Below are positions 12,250 through 23,309 of a DNA stretch of 64,000 nt, in pieces. The DNA is from Diorhabda sublineata (taxonomy: Eukaryota > Arthropoda > Insecta > Coleoptera > Chrysomelidae). Location: assembly GCF_026230105.1 (NCBI RefSeq), contig NC_079474.1, forward strand, positions 25,996,794-26,060,793. The letters are read 5' to 3'. The position numbers and the translations under genes were made by a program. Each line of letters starts with the position of its first letter. Position 1 is the first letter of the stretch. The notes beneath the pieces were generated by a model. The model was not told where the DNA came from. It searched no databases and was given only the letters and a program-made list of their open reading frames with translations.

Positions 12250-12446
12250 CTGCAAGGCATCGTAAGATAGGGGAGACCAAGAAAAAGATACTGGTACGCC
12301 CACGTGAGAAGAATGCAAGAGAGTGTGCTGTAATGCATCGTACTTGAAGGGAAACCAATAGGAAAAAGAGAACCCGGACGACCGCCTAAGAGATGGATGG
12401 ACAGCTGGAAGTCCACCTCCCAGGAACTGGTGCAGAGGAACCTACA
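12250..12446 (+). pseudogene. RTE-like LINE C-terminal fragment
   Basis: The frame LGRPRKRYWYAHVRRMQES, then EGKPIGKREPGRPPKRWMDS and WKSTSQELVQRN, is the typical end of RTE and related non-LTR proteins (WxGHVxRM ... GKRxxGRPxxRWxD). One stop lies in the middle. The preceding 150 bases (LKRRIIGLQNMIGYD near 12090) may belong to the same copy. It is unrelated in clade and orientation to the R1-like RT just upstream. Confidence 0.75.
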
Positions 12447-12636
12447 AAACTAACACATCATGAAATCTTAAAAATGAATAAGAAGAAGAAGTTTTTAAAA
12501 AGTTGTCAATACAGGAGTCATATCACTAAAAGCTGGTTGACGCTGGTGCTTCTCAGGCTATTTCAGTCTGCACTATAAAATTTTTCTGTAAAATTATCAT
12601 TGTTTTGTGAAATATATGATTGTTAAAATTATCGAT

Positions 12637-12638
<2 letters not shown>

Positions 12639-12717
<79 letters not shown>
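12639..12717. repeat. (GT)n microsatellite
   Basis: This is an uninterrupted GT dinucleotide run of about 79 bases, the longest perfect simple repeat here. It separates a LINE tail from the piggyBac remnant. Its perfection suggests it is young and probably length-variable. Confidence 0.97.
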
Positions 12718-12720
<3 letters not shown>

Positions 12721-12954
12721 TCAAATTATTATACAATTTGAGTGATTAGAATGGTTTAATAATGCGTGTTTTATTCAGCAATTTAAAACTACAGTGCTTT
12801 TATTTCATATCTATAAACAAATCTTATATTTTTGCAAATAACTTGTTTATTTTATTTTAATTCTTTTTTTCAAAACAATTTTTAATACAGAATAAGTAAC
12901 AGTCAAATATGTCTTAACATTGGTATCAACTGAACAAAGATTTTGTTAATCCGA

Positions 12955-13510
12955 AAGTCAAATTTTTGTACCACAAGAAGTGCACACTTCCCTGCTGCAT
13001 TCCAGGCATATTGGCTGGTCGCATTCCATACATTTATAATTTGTCTTCCTCTCCTTTGATGCTGGACACTTGGTGAAGGTTTTCCTTTTTTCTAGCTTGT
13101 CACTTTTTCTCAACATATGCTTGTATGGTAAGCTTGATGTCATGTGGTAGGTTTGGTATTTCCAACCGTCTGGTCATATGTGGCTTTACGATCTCCATTG
13201 CTAGATCTCATACCAACAGGTATTAATCACAAGATGATTTCCTCGAAATGAAAGGTACAAGGTAGTGGAATATTGCGAGGGGCTATCTTATGGTTCTTCG
13301 ACTTGACGAATATATCGCACATTTCATGTCTAGCAAGTCCACCCTTGCTTTCGTTTTATTGTAGTAACAAACCATTTCAGGTTGGTTTTTTCTGTCCCCT
13401 GTTTCAATACTGTGTGCATTGATGACCAATATTACTGAATTATTCTTTTTAGGCAAAAAAGAAAGCAAAGATATATTGCCTGCAAATCTATATAGTGTGT
13501 ACCCCACTTT
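12955..13510 (-). pseudogene. piggyBac transposase C-terminal remnant
   Basis: On the minus strand, from about 13480 downwards, the blocks read LLSFLPKKNNSVILVINAH, ETGDRKNQPEMVCYYNKTKA, RVDLLDMKCAIYSSSRRTIR, then VKPHMTRRLEIPNLP and KCPASKERKTNYKCMECDQP with the final CLECSREVCTSC. This is the piggyBac order: the PKK block, the YYNxTKxxVDxLD block carrying the third catalytic Asp, and the C-terminal cysteine-rich domain. Frame changes occur between the VD block and the tail. The N-terminal two thirds and the first two catalytic aspartates are absent. No terminal repeat or flanking TTAA pair was found. It differs from the copy at 32232-33465 and may be a separate family. Confidence 0.87.
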
Positions 13511-13519
13511 TCTGTTTGG

Positions 13520-15330
13520 ATATGATAAGAATTCAGATATTTTCCTTTTATTTATTTTTTTTCATAGTACCCACATATGTTAGTGAGCGATTTCCAATGG
13601 CATCAGTACACTCAATACCATGTAAACGACTGTCTCAGAGACCTGTGACCTGTGTAAATCCTCTTATTTTAAAATAAATTTAGTGAGTTTTTATTTAGAA
13701 GACCGGGATTATATGTAAAAATGAAACATAAAACCTGGAATAAATCACAACTATATCATAATTGTCGGAAAGAGACATTTTTTTATATAGTGAATAAAAA
13801 AAAATAGATTTTTGTTTTTACTGTGTATCCTTATGTGATATATCTTTGATTAAAATTATAAAATTATATAGTAAAAATGTTATTCAAATTTTCTAGTATC
13901 TCTTTTAGAAATTTATAAAATGGTTTATATTTTTTTCAATCTGAATTTAATTATTTTGTTTAGTGAATTTCCTAAATGTTTAAGTGAGTCTTGAAAAATA
14001 GTTTTGGATATCGGAAAATACTTTCTTCTTCTCGAGAAATGAGGTTAAAAATGTTTGGGAGATAATTTAGAGACATTAAGAACAAACTCAATATTTATTC
14101 AGTTGAACTCATAAACTAACATAGGGTTAGTCTCTTTATTAAATCTCGCCAGCAAATGACTACAGGAAAGATTAAATCAAAAATTTGCTTTTAACATTAA
14201 TATTAGCGATTCAGAAGGGACAGTTTGCAATTTTGTCACATATGCAATAATAAATTTTATTCCAATTTATTCTCGTTCAAAATTTTGGATAAAAATATCT
14301 TTCCTGACAATAGGAAATTAGCCAGCAGGCATTCACAATTTATATTAATTTTAGAAGACCCACTTACTTTTCATTATTTTCTACCATCGTATCAAAATAT
14401 TTATTTTCATTCCAATATCCTCAGTGGTCACCATCTTCATAACTTACCTAAATTTTGTTTTTGCATTTGCAACATATTTCATAGTGATACATTCACGACA
14501 ATTTGTATTGAAGATTTCTTGTTGCCTCTATGCTACAAAAACTGATTCTTGAAAACGAACTATGGATATTATCATTCAAAATTGTCCTTTCTGATCTTCT
14601 AATTTCTAGTCACGAAACATCGGTTCGGTATGAATCCGAGATGGTAACAATGCGAACAATAATTATCATCGGCTCCGACTCCGACTATCGAAACTGGAAC
14701 TTCAAGAAGTGGAATATCTTAAGAGCACGTTTGTTTAAATATTCAGCTAACCGAAGTCATAAATTAGACAATTAATTTCTCAATTTATTTTGCGGTCTTC
14801 TGCGGTCCTCCTAGTATACGAAAATAGATTGCGTTTCTTATAGACAAATGTGAATATGAAATAGCTGTTTTCGAATAATGAGATGTAATTCGCGAAAAAT
14901 CACGAGAAGTTTTCTAAGGATTACGTTAATTATATAGAGTTATGATGAAATAATATACCAAATTCATTTTTGGAAAAAACATGAGAGCAAGTCAAACTGT
15001 TTACGTCTTAGGACATAATCAAAAAAGTAAAATGTCAAAGTTATATCGTCCTCAATATTTTTCTAAATAGGAAGCTAGGTTTTTCTTATATTAATTGATG
15101 AAACTTATTTTTCTGCATATCAGTCTAGTAAATCAAAACAATGTTTTGCGCTGTTGACATTATACTTATTCTTATTCTCATAAAAAACTTCCTGGATGAA
15201 TATAAGTTATAATATATGGTGTTATATTTTTTACATAACAGTGAGAGGTTCTTAGTTACATGGGAACCAAATGCCATGTGCGGAGTTTTGCGAGTTATTT
15301 CATGTCTATTTCGTTCCATTTAGTCTTCTA
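13520..15330. other. Unassigned AT-rich DNA
   Basis: Two plus-strand frames of 106 and 81 codons (14225-14545 and 14530-14775) overlap end to start. They are rich in Phe, Asn, Ser and Lys and show no family motif. I would not call them genes. Confidence 0.4.
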
Positions 15331-15334
15331 AATT

Positions 15335-15830
15335 ATCTGATGGGTTAACGTAGACCTGAAGTTTTCAATGTTCCTGCATAAAAAATCAAGGGGGTTAAGA
15401 TTAAGTGACCTAGGTGGCCACTCTATTGATCCACATCTTTCAAAACACCTTCCTTAAAACTGGTTATCCAGAGACCGAACAGTAATACCATAATTCATTT
15501 CGGGACGCTGAGTCTGTTACGTCTAATGGGTGTCAATTCATTTTGGTACTTGAACGAAACGTTGTCTCGTCTGGAAACACAACAATATCGAGAGAATTTG
15601 CATTTTCCTTCCAATATCTCATGAGGATTTCATAAAATTCCAGATTTCTATTCGGATCATCTCAGTTTGTGTACAAGTTGTACATTGTATGAGTGCAGTT
15701 TTTCGTTCTTAAACCCCTTACTACACACGACTTATCAACATTTTATTGTAAAGCAATTACTGTCGAAGTTGCGTGAGGGTTGTCTTTAAATAAGAGCAAA
15801 ATACCTAGCTTACATCGTCGCCTATTTCTG
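15335..15830 (-). pseudogene. DUF4817-type / IS630-like transposase remnant, catalytic part
   Basis: Read on the minus strand, this shows NPHATSTVIA, then DDPNRNLEFYEILMRYW, ENANSLDIVVFPDETTF (FSDEATF-like, first acidic residue present), and finally IEWPPRSLNLNPLDFL. The last corresponds to the widespread arthropod motif WPPRSPDLTPLDFFLWG, with the Asp of SPD lost. The middle part containing the HDGAPPH block is missing or unreadable. Stops and frame changes are frequent. The protein is of the helix-turn-helix plus DDE type found in many copies in arthropod genomes. Confidence 0.65.
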
Positions 15831-16509
15831 GTCTCTCAAACATCCTTCATGCTTTCCGTTTAATTAAATTCTGAGACAATTATGCTTACCATGCCTCCAG
15901 CAATTGCAGGTCTTTCAAACTGTGTTTCTTCAAATTTAGCAAGAATTTCAATCCTTTCTCATGCGGTTGAAAAGCTATAATTATGAAAACGATAAAACAT
16001 ATGTTCTCAACAAGTACTTCCAATTTGAAATTCTATTCTAATCAATTTTTTTCTTACCTTTTTTTGTTCAATATGTAATTAATAAGAACAAATTTGATAA
16101 AATTTGAGTATTCCAAGTGAAATAATAAACTGTATCGAATTACAATAACGAAAATCACCTAACAAGAAAAAACAATAACTAGTAATAGTAACGAGCAACA
16201 GTTTTAAAGCAATAACTAAAATTATGCAGTTGAAACGCATAGATCTCAAATCAAAGAATTCAATGATGGCAACAAAATAAAAATGATATAAACCAGATTC
16301 TTAAACTAGAACACAACAGCTTCTATATATTTTTGTTGCCGTTTTGAATCACGGATACTCCAAGGATCGTTTCTAATACTATTTCAAAAGAGTATAATGT
16401 AATGAATTAATTGTTGTTAGTTATTTATACCCATTGTGTAAACTAGTTGCTTCAATCGTCCCAAAATATGGTATTAACATTATTAAGATTTGGTCTGTTT
16501 GTTAACCCA

Positions 16510-16842
16510 AAATTACAATCTATGGATTTCATCTCCAGGAAGTAGTCACTGAATCATATGAATATGATATGGGTACAGATGATTTTTTCGTAAGACTTCA
16601 CTTACTTTTGATTGAGTAACATTAAAATATCGACTTACTTGCTTAGCGCTGATTGTAGGATTTAATAATGTCATCTTCCATCTACTTTTTGCTCTGTTCT
16701 TACACTAGGAGAAGTGCAGCTTACAAATAATTGAATACTTGCACAAATGTTCGACGATTAGGAAATCCATTGAGATATTTTCTAGTATCAGCTCTACCAT
16801 CACCAGCTATATCGGCATATTCTGTTATCGAAAACTGATGTG
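16510..16842 (-). pseudogene. DUF4817-type transposase N-terminus
   Basis: The minus-strand frame opens MPHQFSITEYADIAGDG at 16842, followed by RKYLNGFPNRRTF, NPTISAKQVSRYF, NVTQSKVSEVLRKNHLYPYH and LLPGDEIHRL. This is the arthropod family beginning MPHQFSITEYADM, with a DUF4817 DNA-binding region and a second helix-turn-helix. The start Met is clear. Frame changes occur after NYL and before NPTISA. It is followed on the same strand, after about 700 bases of mostly unreadable sequence, by the catalytic piece at 15335-15830. They could be one disrupted copy or two related copies. Confidence 0.8.
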
Positions 16843-16859
16843 GCATTTTGAACGAGAAT

Positions 16860-18220
16860 AAACGCCAGCACAATAGTATGTATCGTAGATACAAACAGAA
16901 GAAGTATGAATTATTTACACATAAATGACGATTGTTAATGTCAGTAATGACAATGAGTATAAAATATCAAGAAACGTCCTATGGTCAACGCTAATCGTGA
17001 TTTTATTAGTTGCATGTTATTTTTATTTGATACAGTTGATTCATTGGAACATAAGGTTTTAAGTTTATATTTTTAAAATATCTATTTACTCTGTAATATA
17101 TTTTAGAGTTTAGTCACCGTCAACAAAACTCCTGAAACACACTCTCTCCGAGGTGAGCAACTTTGAACTTCTTATTGGTTTTGTAACTGTAATCCAAGCC
17201 TTAACTCTCTATCGACTTCAGCTTAGGCAATCACTCGTATATAAGTTTAATTAAACTTGGTATCGATATAGTTTCAAAAAATTGAGAGCCGTGGAGCCAA
17301 TCTGATATAGATACAGAACGGAGAAAAACTTGGAATTATTACTAAATATCATGTTGATAAAATTAAGGAAACTTTCATTATATTGAACAAAATATTTTTA
17401 CCATACACCGTTTCGAACTCAAAAAAGTTTCTTATCCGTTCGTAGAAACTGATGTCATCCCATTCAAATAAATTTCAGTATCATCATTCCAATGCAGAAC
17501 TGAAAAATATAACATTTAGTTCTAGTCTGTAATCGATAATCTGAGGAATGATTGAACCACATTAGATGGTACGTGGACTTGATATACTCTAAGATTTCAC
17601 CCAAGCTTTCAATTTTCTTCACTTCTGTCCATTCAGTTTATGGTACATCGTACAACCCTTCGTAAATTACATGATCCTGTATTTCCTAGCATGAACCCTT
17701 TATCTATTATTATACTACCAAGTTATTGTTTCTAATCCTATACAGAATCAAACAATACAACTTGATGTTGAAATGTCTGTAATCAGACTTGCATAAATAT
17801 AAGAATGTGGGAAAAATGGATAGAAATCAGCTGTTATAACACTTGTAAAACATTTTTAGGTATACCTACCTCAATTTGAAGTTGAGTTGAGATTCTTTGT
17901 GCAAAACAGTAACAGATTCTCAATTAGGTACTTAAGATTTTCTCATAAATATTAAAATATGAAAAGTTATTATTTTATAAACTGTGATAAACTTTTGTAA
18001 CATCAATTCATTATTTTGATTTGCAATCTGTTTTTTTTATATTATCAACCACTTTAATAGTTTTACAATAAAATAGGTATTTATGTATGAGAGTGGTTTG
18101 TTTAATTTCTGATCTAACAACGAAATAAGACATTTTTTCTCGATCAGTACCTTTATTTTTCAGAATAGTCTCTTGTTGATTTTATACACTCAGTTCAACG
18201 CTGCTCTAACCTTTTTAAAC
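16860..18220. other. Unassigned AT-rich DNA
   Basis: No gene or known repeat was recognised. Part of it, nearest 16860, is probably the leader of the DUF4817-type element on the minus strand. Confidence 0.4.
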
Positions 18221-18222
18221 CT

Positions 18223-18440
18223 ACTGAATACACTGTTCACACTACATATCATTACTCACTATTTCGCTGATAATTTATCGTCCTCGGAGACTGGAAGTAA
18301 ACTACAATCTCCGAAGACGATAACTTGGTTATCGAAACGTGCGTCAAACAGTGTAATAGTGAGTGTTGATGTAATGGTAGTGAAACAGTGTGTTCAGTAT
18401 GAATATGATCAAGGGTTTCAAAAACTCCAACTTAGTTTAA
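18223..18440 (+). repeat. Palindromic dispersed repeat copy 2 with hammerhead-like core
   Basis: This is a near-palindrome. The left arm at 18223-18293 (ACTGAATACACTGTT ... TCGTCCTCGGAGACTG) is the imperfect reverse complement of the right arm at about 18308-18398 (CAATCTCCGAAGACGA ... AACAGTGTGTTCAGT), around a short spacer GAAGTAAACTA. Inside the right arm, CCGAAGA is followed by the stem-loop GATAAC-TTG-GTTATC, then GAAAC, GTGC and GTC (18311-18345). This is the same hammerhead-like order as in copy 1, but with one core U changed to C and a weak stem I. The tail TATGAATATGATCAA is shared with the copy at 54.7 kb. It is probably a Penelope-type pseudo-LTR pair. Confidence 0.7.
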
Positions 18441-18449
18441 ATCTTTCCA

Positions 18450-21400
18450 AATAATACTTGCAGCCATCTCCCTCAAAATAGGCGTTTACGTATGCGATAA
18501 AAAATTCTCTCTGATGGGGTGAATACGTTGGGTGGTCAGCCAATGCAAAATAAAATACGTGATTTTTAGCGTTTAAATTCTAGATTTTTTGATTTTTTGG
18601 TACTTACTACTTCTCGAAGAATGTAAGGCAGTGCTTGTCATTTATGTGTAGAATGTTATCAAATCACGATTGCTGGTAGTGATTCGTAGAAACAAAACTC
18701 CCATACCAATATTTTATATTAATTCTAGAAACATCTCTGTACATTGTTTATTCTTTTGCTCTACAGTCTTATTAGCAGGTCTAAAGATATAATCATCTTT
18801 ACATTCATCGATGTTCCTTTATTTGGTGTAGTTTGAAATTGACGCTGGCAGTTGGAGTATTATCCTTTCCATTTAATAATACGTTGTATCCTATAATTGT
18901 TTTCATTAGTTATGTGTATATGGCGCACTTGTTAGGATCTATATTAGAACTTTGATTGAATCATTTTTCAATGAGTGGGAAACTTAAACAACATACGTAA
19001 AAATCAAAACTATTATGGAATGGAAACAATTATTGATTTCTCATTGCAATTTTCTCATGACTCCATATAAGAAACTTAATTGAACTGCTAAACGGTCAAC
19101 TAAAGTTCAGCATTTATAGTAAAATTGCAATTCAAGTGCAAGCTAAAACTTTCTGTTAAACCGACAAGCCGGACGCGTATACTACAAGATCAATTATGGA
19201 GTTGTTCATCAAACTGAGTTATATTTGTCGCCGACGCGGCGTTCGACCTTAGAAAACTTCAGCAAATGAAGTTGTTCGACAAAATGACAGCTTTTAGTTT
19301 GTTTCCTAGAATCCTTCGGGATTAAGGACATTGTGACCCGGTTGCTCACGGCCGGTATTACAGAAACCGAATTAACCCAGCCAGAAGGGGAAACTTGCTC
19401 TGAGGATTAAAGCATTCTCTCGATCTAGGATTAAATAGATGTCGCTGCCGTCGGTGTTCTTAAAGGCAGTCGAAGTCTCAGTTTTCGTAATCCAACAAAA
19501 TTATGTGAACGGACGAGTATTGCTCAAATGTGTTAAATTGGTTATTTCAGAACCTCATAGTCGAGAACTATTCATTGAATCGTGATTTGCATTCTGATTT
19601 AAGTTTCCGATTTATTTATAAAATTATTTCTATCCAATTCCCGTGTCGATTGAATATATACTTGATGCAAGATCTCCCTTCAATTCAAAAAAATTGTGCT
19701 CAAAGAAAGATGTTTTTCAAGAAATTATATAATTATTTTGAGTTAATGTTGAGCATGTTCATTGTATTTCGTGTGATAGAGAGCCAATAATATGATTATT
19801 CGGAGCTATTTATATTTTATCAATATTTTGAGAAATAAGTATTTAGCTCGCGGCTTGGTTTATGCTCGGTGTCCCAAAGTGAATAACTGCGGGGGTAATA
19901 TCTTTCAAAAGAAGTGGTGGAGAGCCTCTATCTGGTCTTCAATGGGACACATTTCACCATAGTAGTTAAGTTCTTACGTAAGAATACATTTATAATCTCA
20001 ATTGCAAAGCAAGAGAATTTTTTCAAATAAAATTCAATATCACACGAAATTCTATCGGTAAGGATAGAGCTCGATAGTAATTAGTAGCATTTCAAAAAAT
20101 TGCTTCTATAATCTATAATTTTTATACAAGACCACCATAATAAATAAATCTATCAATGAAGAACCAATTTATTTGCCTTATTTGTCTCAGTTTGATTCCA
20201 TTACCTCATAACTTTATAACACGGTTATTTTGCCAAAAGATTTTGGAAATCAAATGAAATTTATCGAATTTAGGAAAGATTTCCAATGGAAATGATGTTT
20301 TGAATCGATTATTCGATCTCATACAACATTTGGATTGAAGACTAATATTTTGAGTTTCAGTAAATGATTTCCTGTTATTATCATATTTGTTATTTTTGGA
20401 TAAATAGATCCATTCATTTCATTCAATTGGAGTTACGAATTCCACCGTTTGCTTTGTAAGTAACTTGAGAATTATTCTACAGCGAAACTTTCTCTCTAAG
20501 TTGCATTATCTTGTTATTACTTCATAATAAGTATAACTACGTCTCTTTAAACACTTATCACACCGAAACAAATTTACCAAGAACAATATAGAGACAATAA
20601 ATTTGTCCAAATGACGAGAAGTTTTGTAAGCGGCCGACAATTTAATTACACACAGCGCATTCACCAGCATTTTCTCGCACCTGCTTCACTCGACCTCCTT
20701 CAGGCGAAGAATGTAGAAACGTGTTCTACTGGAATGGTGTTGTGAGCGGTAAATAAAGGGGCTCAAAAGGTGCCGTACATATTTGATCTTTCACATATAT
20801 TCTTTTTATTTAATATGTACTCACCTTACTAAGTAAACGATTATGTTCATTAGAACAGATGAAACAATGTCTAGATAAAGTAAAGTTTATTTCTGGTTGA
20901 GACGTGGAGAATGGAACAATAAAATTATGATGAAGCTACACTGGAGTTGAAAATAGGTTATATTTTTGTCTGTTTAATGGATGAGTTATTTCAATACATA
21001 CAAAATAGTGATGTATCTGAATTGATCTCATTCAATCAACTTGGTTAAAAATTACTGATCATAAGTTTGAATGCATAAACAAATTATTTATTATTATTTC
21101 ATTTTTATTTTATTTTCTTAGTCTTTGTAAAGAAAGCCGCATTTTGCTAAAATTGCTGAGAAAAGATAATGTGGACATACAACATTTAGAGACTACGTTG
21201 CGTTGTCGCGATATTTAAACTAGTTTGCCTATTTGCTTATAACTGAGTTCTCAAATCTTTTTTATCCACTTTTTGTACATTTTCATATGCTTCTGAGGTC
21301 AAAGTATGTCTCTATCATTCTTTGTGCTCAACAGGCTGGTGTGTCTTTACCAATGATACACTTGTGAACAGTCCCAAAGTTATGAAAAGTAAAATTCTTT

Positions 21401-21470
21401 TCTTGCACTTTTTTAACATTAAACGAAACTGTACCCCCTAATTGAAATAGAAGCGTATTATCATTATTTC
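18450..21470. other. Unassigned DNA with a GC-richer patch
   Basis: No protein family was recognised. From about 19145 to 19510 the base composition shifts clearly towards G and C, with runs such as CCGACGCGGCGTTCGACC. This may mark a transferred or younger piece of mobile DNA, but no frame in it is long or familiar. A second milder patch lies at about 20630-20770. The frame at 19530-19790 is Phe- and Leu-rich with no motif. Confidence 0.35.
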
Positions 21471-21479
21471 TATTACTAG

Positions 21480-22810
21480 GATTGAGGTCGCGTTGTCGGT
21501 CATAGTTACTTAGGTGATTCCCATGCAGTTCTCTTAGTTGTCTTCATCCTAACCTATGGAGGCTTCCCAAAATTGTAAACTTTTCTAGGCGTCGCTGGTT
21601 TAACAGCAAAGTTCTTATACTAGCCCAATCTTCCATCTGTTAATAGGAGCTTCACAGTTGCAGATTATACTTATCGTAGTTTTCTACTCTTTGTCACAGA
21701 ACCGATATATAGACTAAGCGGTCCTCTTTGTATTGTATCTGTAATAACAACTTCCGCTGTGTTCAAATATTTTGAATTTTTAGCTAGTCTGTACCTATAC
21801 CTAGAAGTTATTCTATACAAAATTCCTCCCAAAACACGCTATTTCTTCTGGGGTTTTTTATCCCACTATCTTCGAGGTACTTGATCCTTTTGATGGAATG
21901 GGAAGGAAATCCACAGGATAGATACTCTGCTATCGCCGTAACTTGCTCCCTGAATGTATAATTGTCGTTCTCTGCCATGCCTTTCGTATTGAGGTATAGT
22001 GACGAATCAGTTTAATATCGTACGTCGAACTTCTTAACTGATTTAATTGTCATTAATTTGGATTGTTATAGGTGGGTAATGCTTCTTCAGTAAGAGTTCA
22101 GTTCTTTATTTATGCGACGTCTTATAAGTTCCGAGTAGGACTTTGATCCGAAATGTGTAGTCGCTGCCCTTTTTCGAGCAAAGCTGCCTGTTTCTTCATT
22201 GTCTGATATAGACTAGCCCCGTTGTAGCAAGATTAGGGTAACTTTCTACAGGTTGTGCGTCTAGTCTTTGTTCGAAACCCCCGCTAATTTGGAGAAGCAC
22301 TCAATTGCCTTCAGTGCCTTCAAGGCCACTTGGCTATCAAGTAACTCTACCAGATAAATAGTGAATGATTTTCCCAGTGGTATAGATAGCTTCGAAGTGC
22401 CCAATCTAGCTTCTTGCACTAGCTTCAAACCATCTGTACATCAAAGAGATGCATTTTGAGCTTGCAGATCTTTATTGACCAATGATGAGTGGTGATTGAT
22501 TACCACTCCGAATAGGAGAGTAGAATCCTCAGGTAACCTGTTGGATTTCCTGGTTTAATTCTAATTATAGGTGCCACTGAATGGCTCTTTTTCCCTGAGC
22601 TTGGGTCAGTCTTTACTTCCTCTCTACTTAGCTACAATAGTTCCGGTTCACAGTCATAAGTTCCGGTTCACAGTCCTATGATTTTGTCCCATCTGTAAAG
22701 ATTTCGGCTTCTTTGTTTGTTGGCTTCAGCTCTATTATCTTCAAGCTTGACCAAATCGTTAGCAATTCCATTGGTCTCCATATGTGTTCAGGTATCTAGA
22801 GTCGTCAGCC
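21480..22810 (-). pseudogene. LINE RNase H domain remnant (I/R1-like)
   Basis: On the minus strand, from about 22450 downwards, the frames give CTDGLKLVQEARLG, KLSIPLGKSFTIYLVEL, DSQVALKALKAIECFSKL and VTLILLQRG. These are followed by SISDNEETGSFARKRAATTH and a FGSKSYSELIRRRINKEL stretch. They match the RNase H domain of I-like and R1-like retrotransposons (TDGSK ... SDSQAALKAL ... VTLIWVPGHSGIxGNExADxLARxGA). The catalytic Glu region between VEL and DSQ is deleted. A second TDG block (AEIFTDGTKS near 22710) precedes it, so part may be duplicated. Below about 22050 the sequence is unreadable but has similar composition. Confidence 0.7.
22641..22680. repeat. 20-bp tandem duplication
   Basis: Two adjacent 20-base units each begin TTCCGGTTCACAGTC and differ only in their last five bases. 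They lie inside the RNase H remnant and look like a simple duplication that contributed to its frame loss. Confidence 0.85.
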
Positions 22811-22839
22811 AGCTTATTGAGTGTAGTAATCCACAATCA

Positions 22840-23303
22840 GTGTTAATACGGTAATTACGCTTTGCAGAGTCGCTGAATTGTCTATGCAGGAGAAAAAAGA
22901 CACGGAAAGCTAGACGCTGGAAAGCCAAAGGTGTTTTGTTTTTGCAAAACAACGCCCATGCACCCAAATCTCATGTTGCCATCCAAAAAATTCGTGATTT
23001 AGGAATTTAATTACTAGAATACGCCCCTTATTCACTAGATTTGTCTCCGTACGACTATCATCTCCTTCCTCAACTGAAAAAGAGTTTGGAACATCGTAAA
23101 TTTTCTTCCAACGAGGAGGTAATAAAAGCTGTGGAGGTCTGGTTTGCAGAGCAAGAAGAAATATTTTTTTGGAAAGTTGTAGAGACGTTGCAGGTTCGCT
23201 GTAATAAATGTAAGAGGAGAAAATGTTGAGTAATAAAATATTTTTACATTGAAATTTTGTTTGGTTCTATAGTAGACTAAGAATTTTTAAATATATCCTC
23301 GTA
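22840..23303 (+). pseudogene. mariner transposase C-terminal remnant, second lineage
   Basis: The frame reads KARRWKAKGVLFLQNNAHAP, KSHVAIQKIRDLG, LLEYAPYSLDLSPYDYHLLP, KSLEHRKFSSNEEVIKAVEV, WFAEQEEIFFWKVVETLQV and RCNKC. This is the end of a DD34D mariner transposase. The second catalytic Asp (QDNAP in the family) has become Asn. The third, in SPYDYH, is kept. One stop lies before LLEY. The frame ends at 23229 and is followed by TTGGTTCTATAGTAGACTAAG and ATATCCTCGTA, a worn 3' terminal repeat ending near 23303. The 5' two thirds are absent, replaced by the LINE remnant. It differs in sequence type from the mariners at 2.8 and 53 kb. Confidence 0.88.
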
Positions 23304-23309
23304 TATATT

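Noticed and set aside
12639..12717. Possible Z-DNA regulatory element
   Set aside because: GT runs can adopt Z-form, but nothing nearby suggests a promoter or gene; microsatellite is the simpler call.
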